From the NCBI RefSeq assembly GCF_900580865.1, contig NZ_UTBZ01000140.1, positions 339,524-403,523 of the forward strand: 64,000 nt of DNA, written 5' to 3'. The position numbers and the translations under genes were made by a program. The stretch's first letter is position 1. Every line of letters starts with the position of its first letter. The notes beneath the pieces are model-generated. The model was not told the origin of the DNA. It saw only the letters and a list, made by a program, of their open reading frames with translations, and made no database searches. Source of the stretch: Pseudomonas viridiflava (GTDB lineage: Bacteria > Pseudomonadota > Gammaproteobacteria > Pseudomonadales > Pseudomonadaceae). Shown in pieces: positions 54,050 through 63,037 of the stretch.

Positions 54050-55984
54050 TCAACCGAGCAAATGATCATCAGCCCAGCTGCGGACTTCGGCGTAGGGATA
54101 TTCCTCCAACGCCGCATAGCCGGTGATCGTCCGCGCCTTTAGCTTGGTGAACAACGGCACGCTGATCCCGCACAAAAACCGTGTCAGCCGCTCCGCCGTC
54201 GGGATAACCCCGGTGTGCTGCTCATGCCTGTGGATAAAATCGCCGCACAGCGCTGCAAAGTTTTTATCCACAAGCGCTGGCAACTCCGGCGGTGCTGGCA
54301 ATCGCGCCACCTGGCCATGACACACCGAACAATGCCCACACCGCTCAGGTGCATTGTGATCACCGAAATACTCGGCCAGGCGATAGCCCAGGCAGCGCTC
54401 GGTGGCGAACACTTCAAGCATCGCGTGGATGCGCGCCACTTCAGCCTGCTCATGTCGGGTGAAATAGTCATGCAGTTCAGCGCTCAGGCCATCGCTGTCA
54501 AAGTCACTATTCAGCAGGCTGTAGACTTCGGTCATCTGCTTGCTTTCCAGTTCGACCCATCCCTTTTCCTGGAAGTAATCCAGCGCCTTCACTACTCGAT
54601 TGCGCTCGGCGGAATACTGCGCGTACATCGCCTCGAAATTCACCGTGGCCCAGGTGCGCGCGCGCGCCGAGGTCCGAATAATTGCAGCGACGAAATCCCT
54701 GCGCTCCCCGTCGAAACGCTCAAGCAGCGCTTCCGGTTCCAGCAGGTATTTGAAACGGTATTCGGCGTAATAGGCGTAGCGCGGCGCGATCAAACCGCGC
54801 AGCTCCAATTGCACCAGCAATGTTTTCAGCGGCAGTGAGCGAATGTTGCTCTGATCCGCCAATGGCCCGAGCAGAAACTCCCACTGCCCTTCCGGCACCG
54901 AAGCTTTCAACTCGTCGAGCACATAGCGAATGCCCTCGCGCTCCGGCGTATCGCCGTAGACGAAGTTTTCCAGCACATTGAGGCTGTCTCGATTGGCCAA
55001 TACCAGACAGTCCGACGGCTGCCCGTCACGCCCGGCGCGGCCGATTTCCTGACTGTAGTTTTCGATGGATTTGGGTAGATCGAAGTGCACGACATTGCGG
55101 ATGTCGCTCTTGTCGATGCCCATGCCGAATGCAATGGTCGCGACGATGCAATTGGACTGTCCGGCCATGAAGCGTTTCTGAATCGCTTCGCGTTTGTCAT
55201 GGGCTAAACCGGCGTGATACGCCTCAGCCTGAATGCCGTTGCGCTCAAGGTGTTCGGCGATATGTTCGGCGGTTTTCTGCAAGGTCACGTAGACGATACT
55301 CGGCTGCCCCGCACGCTCGCTCATCCACTCCACCAGACGCCGACGCTTGTCCTGTCCGCGTACCGGTTCCACCAGCAGATTGAGGTTGGGCCGGTAGAAA
55401 CCGGTGGTCACCACATCGTCAGCGGCGATAGCGAATTTGGTCTGCATGTCAGCGATGACCTTCGGTGTTGCGGTCGCCGTCAGCAGCAAGGTCTGCGGGA
55501 TGTTGAACTGGCGTTGGTAGTCCGGCAGCTTCAGGTAGTCGGGGCGGAAATTGTGGCCCCATTCCGAGATGCAATGCGCCTCGTCCACCACCAGCAGCGA
55601 GATCGGCACCTGCTGCAAAAAGTTGCGGAAGCGCTCGTTCTTCAAGCGCTCCACCGAGATCATCAGAATCTTCAATTCACCCGAACGGGCGCGGGTCATC
55701 ACGTCATTGGCATCATCGCGACTCTGCGCCGAATCGATGCTGCCGGCCGAAATACCGTGTCGCTGCAAAAAGGCCAGTTGATCCTGCATCAGCGCCAGTA
55801 ACGGCGAGACCACCAACGTCAGGTGCGGCAGCATCAGCGCCGGCAATTGATAACAAATCGACTTGCCGGAACCGGTGGGAAAAATCGCCGCCGCCGAGCG
55901 CCCGGCCAGCACCGCGCTGATCGCCGCCTCTTGACCGGGTCGAAACTGTGGAAAACCAAAAACCTGTTCCAGGGTGTTGTGCAT
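54050..55984 (-). CDS. RecQ family ATP-dependent DNA helicase
   Basis: 644 residues. Walker A PTGSGKS, DEAH box VVDEAHCISEWGH, ARNs: LTATATPKV; motif VI QEIGRAGRDG; and a RecQ-Ct zinc module with CLGYRLAEYF...CGHCSVC. No HRDC domain is evident; the C-terminal ~90 residues replace it (IPTAERLTRFLCGISVPLF). Unwinds DNA in repair and recombination. Whether it is the principal RecQ is open, as other RecQ-like proteins occur in pseudomonads. Confidence 0.93.
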   Translation of the reverse strand: MHNTLEQVFGFPQFRPGQEAAISAVLAGRSAAAIFPTGSGKSICYQLPALMLPHLTLVVSPLLALMQDQLAFLQRHGISAGSIDSAQSRDDANDVMTRARSGELKILMISVERLKNERFRNFLQQVPISLLVVDEAHCISEWGHNFRPDYLKLPDYQRQFNIPQTLLLTATATPKVIADMQTKFAIAADDVVTTGFYRPNLNLLVEPVRGQDKRRRLVEWMSERAGQPSIVYVTLQKTAEHIAEHLERNGIQAEAYHAGLAHDKREAIQKRFMAGQSNCIVATIAFGMGIDKSDIRNVVHFDLPKSIENYSQEIGRAGRDGQPSDCLVLANRDSLNVLENFVYGDTPEREGIRYVLDELKASVPEGQWEFLLGPLADQSNIRSLPLKTLLVQLELRGLIAPRYAYYAEYRFKYLLEPEALLERFDGERRDFVAAIIRTSARARTWATVNFEAMYAQYSAERNRVVKALDYFQEKGWVELESKQMTEVYSLLNSDFDSDGLSAELHDYFTRHEQAEVARIHAMLEVFATERCLGYRLAEYFGDHNAPERCGHCSVCHGQVARLPAPPELPALVDKNFAALCGDFIHRHEQHTGVIPTAERLTRFLCGISVPLFTKLKARTITGYAALEEYPYAEVRSWADDHLLG

Positions 55985-56107
55985 TCGCTGTCACTCCATT
56001 GACTGCTGCCATGCCAACAGCCTAGCGGGCGATCGCAGCGAGTCGAGAAAAGGTCGGGGCCAAATCGATTCGGAATGATACAGCGATTACTTGAACGCCA
56101 CGGTCCC

Positions 56108-56131
56108 TGTGGGAGCGAGCCTGCTCGCGAA
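56108..56131. repeat. Single REP half-element
   Basis: TGTGGGAGCGAGCCTGCTCGCGAA without its inverted partner; located upstream of the RecQ-like gene and near the end of the periplasmic-protein gene. Confidence 0.85.
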
Positions 56132-56164
56132 GAGGCCGGTCAGAACAACGCAAAATCCTGAAGT

Positions 56165-56668
56165 TCAGGGACGCAACACCGCCACCCGCAACTGCTCATT
56201 CAGCATCTGCTCATGCACGCCTTGGCTCTTGCTCGCCCACAGCGCATGGGCCGGGCTGATGTCGCCAGTGAACGCTGCCGCCAACTGGCGCAAATCAGCG
56301 ACGCTACGCACACGAGGGCAGAACGGTTGTTCATCACAGTTCTGACTGGCATTGCGATAGGTGCTCAACAAGCCCTCCCAGAGGCCGTCGCGCACGTGGC
56401 GAATCGACTTCAGTTGCACGTGGGGCACACCGAGTCGCTGCTCAAGCCCTTCTTCATCCAGTGCTTCACTGGCCAACAGGGCTTTGGCGAACATCAACAC
56501 TTCACCGCGCGACGCCGTGTCCATGCTCGCCTGGCTGATCAGTGCCTCCGGCCAATCGGTGCGATCGAGACGGTCCAGCACCCATGCATTGCCAATGTCA
56601 GAGGCCATCGCCAAACGGCAAGTGCCCAGCCCGAGCAATAAAATTGCGGCCATTCGTAGCCAGTGCAT
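56165..56668 (-). CDS. Hypothetical periplasmic protein
   Basis: 167 residues with a signal peptide (MAAILLLGLGTCRLAMA, cut near residue 22). The mature part is helical with a Cys pair in NCDEQPFC, which could form a disulfide. No family recognised. AGGGAATTAGG lies before the ATG. Not part of an evident operon. Confidence 0.7.
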   Translation of the reverse strand: MHWLRMAAILLLGLGTCRLAMASDIGNAWVLDRLDRTDWPEALISQASMDTASRGEVLMFAKALLASEALDEEGLEQRLGVPHVQLKSIRHVRDGLWEGLLSTYRNASQNCDEQPFCPRVRSVADLRQLAAAFTGDISPAHALWASKSQGVHEQMLNEQLRVAVLRP

Positions 56669-56876
56669 ACCTAATTCCCTTTAAGCGCGTGTCAGACGTT
56701 TGGAAACGCCCTACAGATTCTGGCGCGCACGATACAGCGGTTTACCGCGAATCGCCTGACAATCACGTAGGAATTATTACGCCTAAGGGTTTTGGCCTGA
56801 AAAAGCTGCGAAAACACGTAGGGCATTTCCTCAAAATACGGAAAAACCCCTACGAATACTGTCCATTGCGGCTGTC

Positions 56877-56906
56877 TTGTCCCACCGCGAAACGCCCTTC
56901 TATAGT
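56877..56906 (+). promoter_or_regulatory. Probable sigma-70 promoter of the 56972 gene
   Basis: TTGTCC, an 18-base spacer and TATAGT, then a GGCCGGC/GCCGGCC hairpin (56907-56937) at the expected transcript start. The rest of the 300-base gap holds only the paired motifs CACGTAGGAATT and CCTACG. Confidence 0.5.
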
Positions 56907-56971
56907 GGCCGGCGCGGCTGCAAACACTCTGCCGGCCCGCCCCAGCGCCTTCGAACAGGACACGCCTCACC

Positions 56972-57247
56972 ATGATCAACCGCTATCGCCCACTCAAGAC
57001 TTGCTACAGCGAAAACCCGGTACTGCTTATCGACAGCCACTCCAGCCAGACTGACCTGATCAATGCCGCCGATCAGCGTCTGCGCGCAGCCGGTGATTTG
57101 CTGGAAACGCTCTACTGTTTGTGTTTCAAACAAGCTGACGTGAAAGATATTCCCAACATCGTCAATGCCCTTTATTTATTGGTACAGGACAGTTGTGACT
57201 TGCTTGAAGTTGCCAAACAAAAACCACCACAAACAACATATAACTAA
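56972..57247 (+). CDS. Small protein, paralogue of the 58826 gene
   Basis: 91 residues. It shares with the protein at 58826 the order YRPL...P-LLID...A-x-QRLRA-x-x-DLL-x-TLYCL-x-FKQADV-x-DIP...ALYLL-x-QD-x-CDLL-x-VA. The layout resembles the DUF3077/DUF6124-type small proteins. It precedes the lipase-like gene by about 95 bases and may form a unit with it. Function unknown. Confidence 0.7.
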   Translation: MINRYRPLKTCYSENPVLLIDSHSSQTDLINAADQRLRAAGDLLETLYCLCFKQADVKDIPNIVNALYLLVQDSCDLLEVAKQKPPQTTYN

Positions 57248-57341
57248 AACGCACTACAAATCCGGAAACACCAGAACTCTTTATTTATAGATGCAACTGA
57301 CACTAACTTGTTCGCTCTTACAACTAAACGAGAGCAACACC

Positions 57342-58484
57342 ATGACAGTTCTAACTATATTTTTTTGCGGTACGGGTTCCAACAAGTTTGATACCGCTCA
57401 TGAAAACTTCTGGGACGGCGAACTGGTTTCCACACTGGCTGCCAACCATACCGGCCGCGAGTTCGCCGAATGGATTGTCGTCGACGGGCCCGGCAGCGGT
57501 AACCTGCAGGCTGACGATCTGTTTACCAAAACCAAGGAGTACGGCCTTACCGGCACGCTGTTCGGCAAAGGCTGGGAGGAAAACGTGCAGCATGCCCTCA
57601 ATATCATCAAAGGCAAATGCGACTGGCAGCGCGAGCAACTGACCGAGACTGAATACAACCGCCTTAAAGCCGCTGGGATTCCTATTGAGGATGTAAAGGT
57701 CGAAGGTTCGTGGTTCTGGCGCAAATATAACTACGGTGATCGCAGCGTGACCCAACAGAAGTTGCAGGAACAGATCATCAAGACATTTCGCAAGGACGGT
57801 GTCATTCCCACTCAAGTCAATTTGGTGGGCTGGAGTCGCGGCGGGATAAGTTGCCATATGCTGGCCAATGCGATGTTAAATGATCCTCAACTTAACAATA
57901 TCCCGGTGAATATATTCGCCCTTGATCCAGTACCAGGCATCGGTAACTTCCAGGATCAGCGCGTCAAGCTCGGTGCCAACGTTAAAGAATATGTCGCCTT
58001 CTATGCCCGCGATGAGCGCTCCAAAGGGTTTAGCTGCGTCATTCCACAAACCGCCACCGGCACTAAAACCTGCGTGTACCCGATGGCCGGCCGTCACGCG
58101 ACCATGGCCGGTAACGCCACCGCCGCCGGCGGCGTACCCACCAACAGCGGCGACCTGAAAACGCTGGTCGAACCTGGCCGCATCGTCCGCCACCTCGCCG
58201 AAACCTGCCTCAAGCGCTGGGGCGTGCAATTGAACAAATCCCTGAACCTGAGCGAAACAGATCTGCTGCGCCTGACGGGCGCCATCGTCGCCGACGAATC
58301 GCGCTACAAGCAGATGCACAGCATTTCCTACACCTACTTCACCGAACTGGATAAAGGTGAGCGCTATGTTTCGCTGGGCAGCAAAGGGGTGCCATTTTCG
58401 GCGGTGAAGGGTTCGATCTACGCGCCGGCAACGGGGCTGACGACCAGTTTGTTGGATGTTTCGACGTATAAACACCTGCGTTGA
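57342..58484 (+). CDS. Lipase/DUF2235-like alpha-beta hydrolase, possible effector
   Basis: 380 residues without a signal peptide. It begins TVLTIFFCGTGSNKFD, similar to the FFDGTGN opening of DUF2235 and Tle-type phospholipases. A GxSxG elbow is at residues 163-167 (GWSRG, Ser165), a possible catalytic Asp at 185 (ALDPVPG) and His at 242 (GRHATM). It could be a secreted or contact-delivered phospholipase, but no T6SS gene (vgrG, hcp) is nearby. Flanked by two paralogous small genes that might be immunity or adaptor proteins. Start ATG after GAGAG; a 17-codon longer frame is less likely. Lower GC than neighbours. Confidence 0.7.
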   Translation: MTVLTIFFCGTGSNKFDTAHENFWDGELVSTLAANHTGREFAEWIVVDGPGSGNLQADDLFTKTKEYGLTGTLFGKGWEENVQHALNIIKGKCDWQREQLTETEYNRLKAAGIPIEDVKVEGSWFWRKYNYGDRSVTQQKLQEQIIKTFRKDGVIPTQVNLVGWSRGGISCHMLANAMLNDPQLNNIPVNIFALDPVPGIGNFQDQRVKLGANVKEYVAFYARDERSKGFSCVIPQTATGTKTCVYPMAGRHATMAGNATAAGGVPTNSGDLKTLVEPGRIVRHLAETCLKRWGVQLNKSLNLSETDLLRLTGAIVADESRYKQMHSISYTYFTELDKGERYVSLGSKGVPFSAVKGSIYAPATGLTTSLLDVSTYKHLR

Positions 58485-58696
58485 AAAATGATGAAGTGTT
58501 GGTAGGAACGTCTGATGAAATCTTCGTCCCGTTCCTACGCAACCAGACGCTTTGTCGCCTATCGCCACTTGAGGGCGCGAACCTATAGTCGTGGCTGTCG
58601 CTAAGCAATCAGCGGCTCAGGTTTGGTCACCTGAAAACAGAGATAACTGATGCATGCCCTTGTATGCTGCCAGCACATTCTGTCGGCACGCTTTAT

Positions 58697-58769
58697 GGCG
58701 GCTGTGTTTGGGACGCTTCGGCGTACCGGGTTATCTCTGCCGGTTTGACCAACTTGAACACAGCCCGCC
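58697..58769 (+). ncRNA. C4-antisense-like three-way-junction RNA, copy 2
   Basis: GGCGGCTGTGTT (58697-58708) pairs with AACACAGCCCGCC (58757-58769) with one bulge; inside are ACGC-TTCG-GCGT and ACCGG...CCGGT. Same fold and conserved words as the element at 23390 (GGCGGCTGTG, GGGA, CCGGGTT, CCGGTTT, CCAAC-TTG). It sits 57 bases upstream of a small protein gene. Name tentative, structure visible. Confidence 0.65.
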
Positions 58770-58825
58770 TCCACCGCTTGGTCACGGTAGCAGCGGTTTT
58801 TCGATACCTTCAGAGATATCTAAAA

Positions 58826-59125
58826 ATGAAAACATGGAATCAGTTTCTTACCGAACGCTACCGCCCACTCGAATCTAACCTCACCGACACCAAGCCTCTG
58901 CTCATCGACACCGAGGCCAACCCGCAAGACATCCTCGAATGCGCCGTCCAGCGCCTGCGCGCTTCAAGCGACCTGCTAAAAACCCTCTACTGCCTCAGCT
59001 TCAAACAAGCCGACGTAGAAGACATCCCCCACATCACCCACGCCCTCTATCTGCTGACGCAGGATGGCTGTGACCTGCTGCAAGTCGCACAGCAGCAGAT
59101 GCTCAACTGGAAGGCTCCAGCCTGA
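58826..59125 (+). CDS. Small protein, paralogue of the 56972 gene
   Basis: 99 residues, start chosen at the ATG after the C4-like RNA (weak site CAGAG-ATATC). It keeps YRPLESN, LLIDTEANPQDILE, the AVQRLRASSDLLKTLYCL helix and FKQADVEDIPHITHALYLL, then DLLQVAQQQ. The clear paralogy to the 56972 protein, on the other side of the lipase-like gene, makes a duplicated pair. Unknown function. Confidence 0.7.
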   Translation: MKTWNQFLTERYRPLESNLTDTKPLLIDTEANPQDILECAVQRLRASSDLLKTLYCLSFKQADVEDIPHITHALYLLTQDGCDLLQVAQQQMLNWKAPA

Positions 59126-59200
59126 AATCGAGTGATCGTATCGCTCTTTTACACTCTGTAAGAGCGATCAAAAAAACGGTAATCAAACATGGGAGCAACC

Positions 59201-59422
59201 ATGAGCAAATTCTTTGATGAGCTGATGGAAAGCGTGCGAGAAATGGACGAAATTCTGCATGGTGAATGTGCACCATCGCGTATATCCAAGGCTGGCAAAA
59301 TGATTCAAAAAAACCAACAGACTCTCGATGAACAGCCTCGCTTTAAGGATCGAAAATCCCGACCTATCACTCCACACGATTGCGCTACACTGGAGTCCTG
59401 CACCAAGAGGCCTATGAAATGA
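59201..59422 (+). pseudogene. Decayed Xre-type antitoxin fragment
   Basis: 73-residue frame after GGGAG. Residues 1-27 (MSKFFDELMESVREMDEI, then GECAPSR) match the N-terminus of helix-turn-helix antitoxins that normally continue REF and an HTH. After APSR the sequence changes to ISKAGKMIQKNQ and is unrelated to an HTH. No toxin is adjacent. It overlaps the start of the Fic antitoxin gene by 4 bases. Confidence 0.6.
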
Positions 59423-59589
59423 GCGAATTGACGTTCCAGCAGAAGCAGGCTTATTACGACAAAGTACGCCGGTCAAACTATCTGGCGAGCTTACGTCTGG
59501 AAGGTTTCGATACCAGCCGTGCCGATGCCGAGAAACCGCTTCCATCAAGGGAATCGGTCATTGAAAAATATCGTCAGACTGCACGTTAA
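59419..59589 (+). CDS. YhfG-type Fic antitoxin
   Basis: 56 residues from the ATG at 59419 (the frame continues upstream). It matches the small class I Fic antitoxins of the YhfG type and carries the inhibitory motif S/T-x-x-x-E-G as S24-LRL-E28-G29, whose Glu blocks ATP in the Fic active site. TAA shares a base with the Fic ATG (TAATG). Confidence 0.88.
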   Translation: MSELTFQQKQAYYDKVRRSNYLASLRLEGFDTSRADAEKPLPSRESVIEKYRQTAR

Positions 59590-60188
59590 TGACGGACAAA
59601 TATGGGGTCGGACAAGACCCCTATTGCTACCCTCATAGTGATGTTCTGCGTAACTTGCTCGACATCCACTCTGAAGAAGAATTGCAAAAAGCAGAGCGAG
59701 AGCTCTCGGAAATCGCGATCAATCGATTTCGTCTTCTCCCCCCTCCTTATGATTTAAGTGTCCTGCAGCACGCCCATAAAACTCTTTTTTGCGATGTTTA
59801 CGATTGGGCCGGGCAGTTGCGTACCGTTAACATCAAAAAGGGACAAACATTTTTCTGTACTGCAGAGCGAATTCTTCCAGAAGCGCAAAAAATCTTTAGC
59901 GTGATGGAGCGCTCGGCGTGGTTCGCGGGAATGGGCAAACCAGAACTTGTGGTGAACATCGCTGAGGCTTATGGCGATTTGAATGTCATCCATCCTTTTC
60001 GCGAAGGTAATGGCCGAGCGCAACGCCTATTATTTGAACAAATCATTATTAACGCAGGCTTCCCAGTCGATTGGTGGCTGGTTAAAGATGACGCTTGGGT
60101 CCCAGCAAACATTGATGCTGTGTCATGTGACTATCGGGGACTAGTGGCGATCTTTGACCGCTGCATTGGCGAAAAGCTGGCTTTTTAA
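59589..60188 (+). CDS. Fic family toxin (AMPylase)
   Basis: 199 residues. The Fic motif HPFREGNGRAQR is at residues 135-146, matching the active HxFx(D/E)GNGRxxR form, so AMP transfer should be possible. The flap strand (KKGQTFFC) lies before it. Class I toxin regulated by the antitoxin upstream. GC content and codon use are lower than in the flanking core genes, in line with horizontal gain. Ends 118 bases before pckA from the other strand. Confidence 0.93.
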   Translation: MTDKYGVGQDPYCYPHSDVLRNLLDIHSEEELQKAERELSEIAINRFRLLPPPYDLSVLQHAHKTLFCDVYDWAGQLRTVNIKKGQTFFCTAERILPEAQKIFSVMERSAWFAGMGKPELVVNIAEAYGDLNVIHPFREGNGRAQRLLFEQIIINAGFPVDWWLVKDDAWVPANIDAVSCDYRGLVAIFDRCIGEKLAF

Positions 60189-60259
60189 GTGGCAGTATTC
60201 TGGTAGTTAAGGCCATTTTCTGCGGGAATATTGCCAGTTAGTCTTGTTTTCGCCCACAA

Positions 60260-60287
60260 AAAAGCCGCCCCCTAAAGGGCGGCTTTT
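60260..60287. terminator. Bidirectional terminator between fic and pckA
   Basis: AAAAGCCGCCC/GGGCGGCTTTT, 11-bp stem with a 6-base loop (CCTAAA), flanked by A and T tracts. Confidence 0.92.
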
Positions 60288-60306
60288 CATTCACAACAAA
60301 CCAATC

Positions 60307-61848
60307 TTACAACTTCGGCCCTGCAGCCTTGATCGCGTCGCTCACTTCGAACTTCTTGAAGTTCTCGATGAACAGACCGGCCAGTGCTTTCGCAGCCTCG
60401 TCGTACGCAGCCTTGTCAGCCCAGGTGTTGCGTGGGTTGAGCAGGTTGGTTTCAACGCCCGGTACGGCCAGTGGCACGTCGAGGTTGATGGTGTCGAGGT
60501 GTTCGGTGGCTGCACCGATCAGCGCGCCGCTCTGGATCGCTGCGATCACCGCGCGGGTGGTCGGGATGTTGAAGCGTTTGCCGACGCCGTAGCCGCCGCC
60601 GGTCCAGCCGGTGTTGACCAGGTAGACCTTGGAGCCGAAGCCGCGGATGCGCTTGATCAGCAGCTCGGCGTATTCGCCAGCCGGACGCGGGAAGAACGGT
60701 GCGCCGAAGCAGGTGGAGAAGGTCGACTTGATGCCGCTGCCCGAACCCATTTCAGTCGAACCCACCAGAGCGGTGTAGCCGGACAGGAAGTGGTAGGCCG
60801 CTTGCTCTTCGTTGAGGATCGACACTGGCGGCAGTACGCCGGTCAGGTCGCAGGTCAGGAAGATTACAGCGTTTGGCTCGCCACCGAGGTTGTGCTCGGA
60901 ACGCTTGGCAACGTGCTCCAGCGGGTACGCGGCGCGGCTGTTCTGGGTCAGGCTGACATCGGCGTAGTCGGCGTGCTTGGCGTCGTCGATAACAACGTTT
61001 TCCAGCACAGCGCCGTGCTTGATGGCTTTCCAGATAACCGGCTCGTTCTTCTCGGAGAGGTCGATGCACTTGGCATAGCAACCGCCTTCGATGTTGAACA
61101 CCACGCCTTCGCCCCAGCCGTGTTCGTCGTCACCGATCAGGTAACGGCTTTCGTCGGCCGACAGGGTGGTTTTACCGGTGCCCGACAGACCGAAGAACAG
61201 GGTCACGTCGCCTTCTTCGCCGATGTTGGCAGCGCAGTGCATTGGCAGCACGTCAGCGGCCGGCAGCAGGAAGTTCTGCACGGAGAACATGGCTTTCTTC
61301 ATCTCACCGGCGTAACGCATGCCAGCGATCAGCACTTTTTTCTGTGCGAAGTTGAGGATCACGCAACCGTCGGAGTTGGTGCCGTCACGCTCAGGCACGC
61401 ACTCGAAGTTGGCCACGTTGAGCACTTGCCACTCTTCACGACCGGCCGGGTTGTACTGGGCCGGGTTGATGAACAGGCAACGACCGAACAGATTCTGCCA
61501 GGCAGTCTGGGTGGTCATTTTCACGGCCAGGTAGTGATCTTCCGCCGCGCCTACATGCACGTGGGACACAAAGTGCTCTTGCGCGTTGTTGAACGCCTCG
61601 ACGCGAGCCCACAGCGCGTCGAACTTGTCGGCCGGGAACTTGCGGTTGATCGGGCCCCAGGCGATAGCGGCCTGGGTGGAAGGCTCTTCAACGATGAAAC
61701 GGTCAACAGGCGAACGACCGGTGCGGTGACCAGTGCGAACAACCAGAGCGCCGGTATCGGCAAGCTCGCCCTCACCGCGGTTCAGGGCTTCTTTTACCAG
61801 ATCATCAACACTCAGATCGGTGTACACGGCGTTATTGGCTTGCGTCAT
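60307..61848 (-). CDS. pckA: Phosphoenolpyruvate carboxykinase (ATP) PckA
   Basis: 513 residues; makes phosphoenolpyruvate from oxaloacetate and ATP in gluconeogenesis. Motifs are GLSGTGKTTLS (kinase-1a P loop), the metal-binding region with Lys and His, and the kinase-2 motif FLTCDLTGVLPPVS. The start MTQANNAVYTD is preferred over an upstream in-frame ATG 36 codons earlier. Next to hslO as usual in pseudomonads. Confidence 0.98.
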   Translation of the reverse strand: MTQANNAVYTDLSVDDLVKEALNRGEGELADTGALVVRTGHRTGRSPVDRFIVEEPSTQAAIAWGPINRKFPADKFDALWARVEAFNNAQEHFVSHVHVGAAEDHYLAVKMTTQTAWQNLFGRCLFINPAQYNPAGREEWQVLNVANFECVPERDGTNSDGCVILNFAQKKVLIAGMRYAGEMKKAMFSVQNFLLPAADVLPMHCAANIGEEGDVTLFFGLSGTGKTTLSADESRYLIGDDEHGWGEGVVFNIEGGCYAKCIDLSEKNEPVIWKAIKHGAVLENVVIDDAKHADYADVSLTQNSRAAYPLEHVAKRSEHNLGGEPNAVIFLTCDLTGVLPPVSILNEEQAAYHFLSGYTALVGSTEMGSGSGIKSTFSTCFGAPFFPRPAGEYAELLIKRIRGFGSKVYLVNTGWTGGGYGVGKRFNIPTTRAVIAAIQSGALIGAATEHLDTINLDVPLAVPGVETNLLNPRNTWADKAAYDEAAKALAGLFIENFKKFEVSDAIKAAGPKL

Positions 61849-62029
61849 GAGGTTCCCCGTCGGCCAGTGGCCGAGTGTGCTCCAAACGTTTTGTAGTAGA
61901 AAGTCGTGCACTACTACCGCGAAAAAAGTGGGCCGGATTATGCCAGAAAAGCCCAAAAAGAGTAGGGTCCTCCCGTCGTAACGGCGATATTCCGTCGTTA
62001 CGCAGTGAATTTACCTGCGCTGAACCGTT

Positions 62030-62932
62030 TTAGTGCCGGGTATCTGACGGCGTGTCGACGCCTGCGCCAGCGAACAATTGAGCAATGTCGGCCGCATCGA
62101 ACAGGTAACGCTCGTTGCAGAACTGGCAATCGATCTCGACGGTGCCACCCTGTTCGGCGACCAAGGCCTGCGCATCTTCCAGACCCAGACTGACCAGCGC
62201 ATTGCCCGAGCGTTCCCGCGAGCAGCTGCAACGGAAGCGCAGGTTCTGCACATCGAACAAGCGAACCTGCTCTTCATGGTAGAGGCGATGCAACACGGTT
62301 TCGTTGTCCAGGCTCAACAACTCATCGGCGCTCAGAGTGCTGGCCAGCGCGGTGATGTGCTGCCAGCTGGCGGCGCGATCTTCCTCGTCTTTCAGACGGT
62401 CAGCCGGCAGTTGCTGCAACAGCAAACCACGGGCACGACGGCCGTCGGCGAACAGTTTGAAGCGGGTGCCGACCTGTTGCGACATGACGAAATAGTTGGT
62501 GAAGCAGTCGGACAGGGTTTCGCCGTCGAGGTCGACGATGCCCTGATAACGCTGGCCGACAGTCGGGTCGACAGTCAGGGCCAGAACGCCATTCGGCATC
62601 AGGTCAGCGAGGGTCGCGTCCGCCGCGATCTGCTCGGCGTCGTAACGCGCCAGGCCACGGATTTCGCGCTCGCTGGAGCACTCGATCATCAGCATCGGAA
62701 TCGGCCCTTCGGAACGCGCCTGCAGAATCAGCAAGCCGTCGAACTTCAGGGTACCCACCAGCAACGAGGCCGCCGCCATCAATTCGCCCAGCAGTTGCGC
62801 GACCGGCTCCGGGTACGGGTGCTTGGCAAGGACTTCGGCGTAGCTGCGTTCAAGCGCAACCAGTTCGCCGCGCGTGTCGCTGTCATCGAAGATGAAACGT
62901 TGGGTGAAATCGGTATCCGGTAGGTCGGTCAT
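62030..62932 (-). CDS. hslO: Redox-regulated chaperone Hsp33 (HslO)
   Basis: 300-residue holdase activated by oxidation. The C-terminal zinc centre is seen as RCSCSRER (C-x-C) and IDCQFCNERY (C-x-x-C), about 31 residues apart. The N-terminal domain begins FTQRFIFDDSDTRGE. Located 181 bases upstream of pckA on the same strand; may share its transcript. Confidence 0.96.
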   Translation of the reverse strand: MTDLPDTDFTQRFIFDDSDTRGELVALERSYAEVLAKHPYPEPVAQLLGELMAAASLLVGTLKFDGLLILQARSEGPIPMLMIECSSEREIRGLARYDAEQIAADATLADLMPNGVLALTVDPTVGQRYQGIVDLDGETLSDCFTNYFVMSQQVGTRFKLFADGRRARGLLLQQLPADRLKDEEDRAASWQHITALASTLSADELLSLDNETVLHRLYHEEQVRLFDVQNLRFRCSCSRERSGNALVSLGLEDAQALVAEQGGTVEIDCQFCNERYLFDAADIAQLFAGAGVDTPSDTRH

Positions 62933-63037
62933 AGGTCTGGGTATCTGAATGTGGTGACAAAATGGTTACAAGACGTGAAAATTTGCGCTTCTTGGCACCC
63001 TTTTTGGTGCCGACTGCTCTGCCATGGGAGGCATTTT

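Noticed and set aside
57291..57341. Upstream start of the lipase-like gene
   Set aside because: The first 17 codons are not alike the family opening; the ATG at 57342 has GAGAG upstream.
59140..59168. 9-bp inverted repeat ATCGCTCTT/AAGAGCGAT after the 58826 gene as a terminator
   Set aside because: It is followed by A, not T, on the plus strand and has no T run on the minus strand; it may be an operator, but evidence is thin.
60244..61896. 550-codon open frame opposite pckA
   Set aside because: Antisense of pckA, which has full P-loop and kinase motifs.
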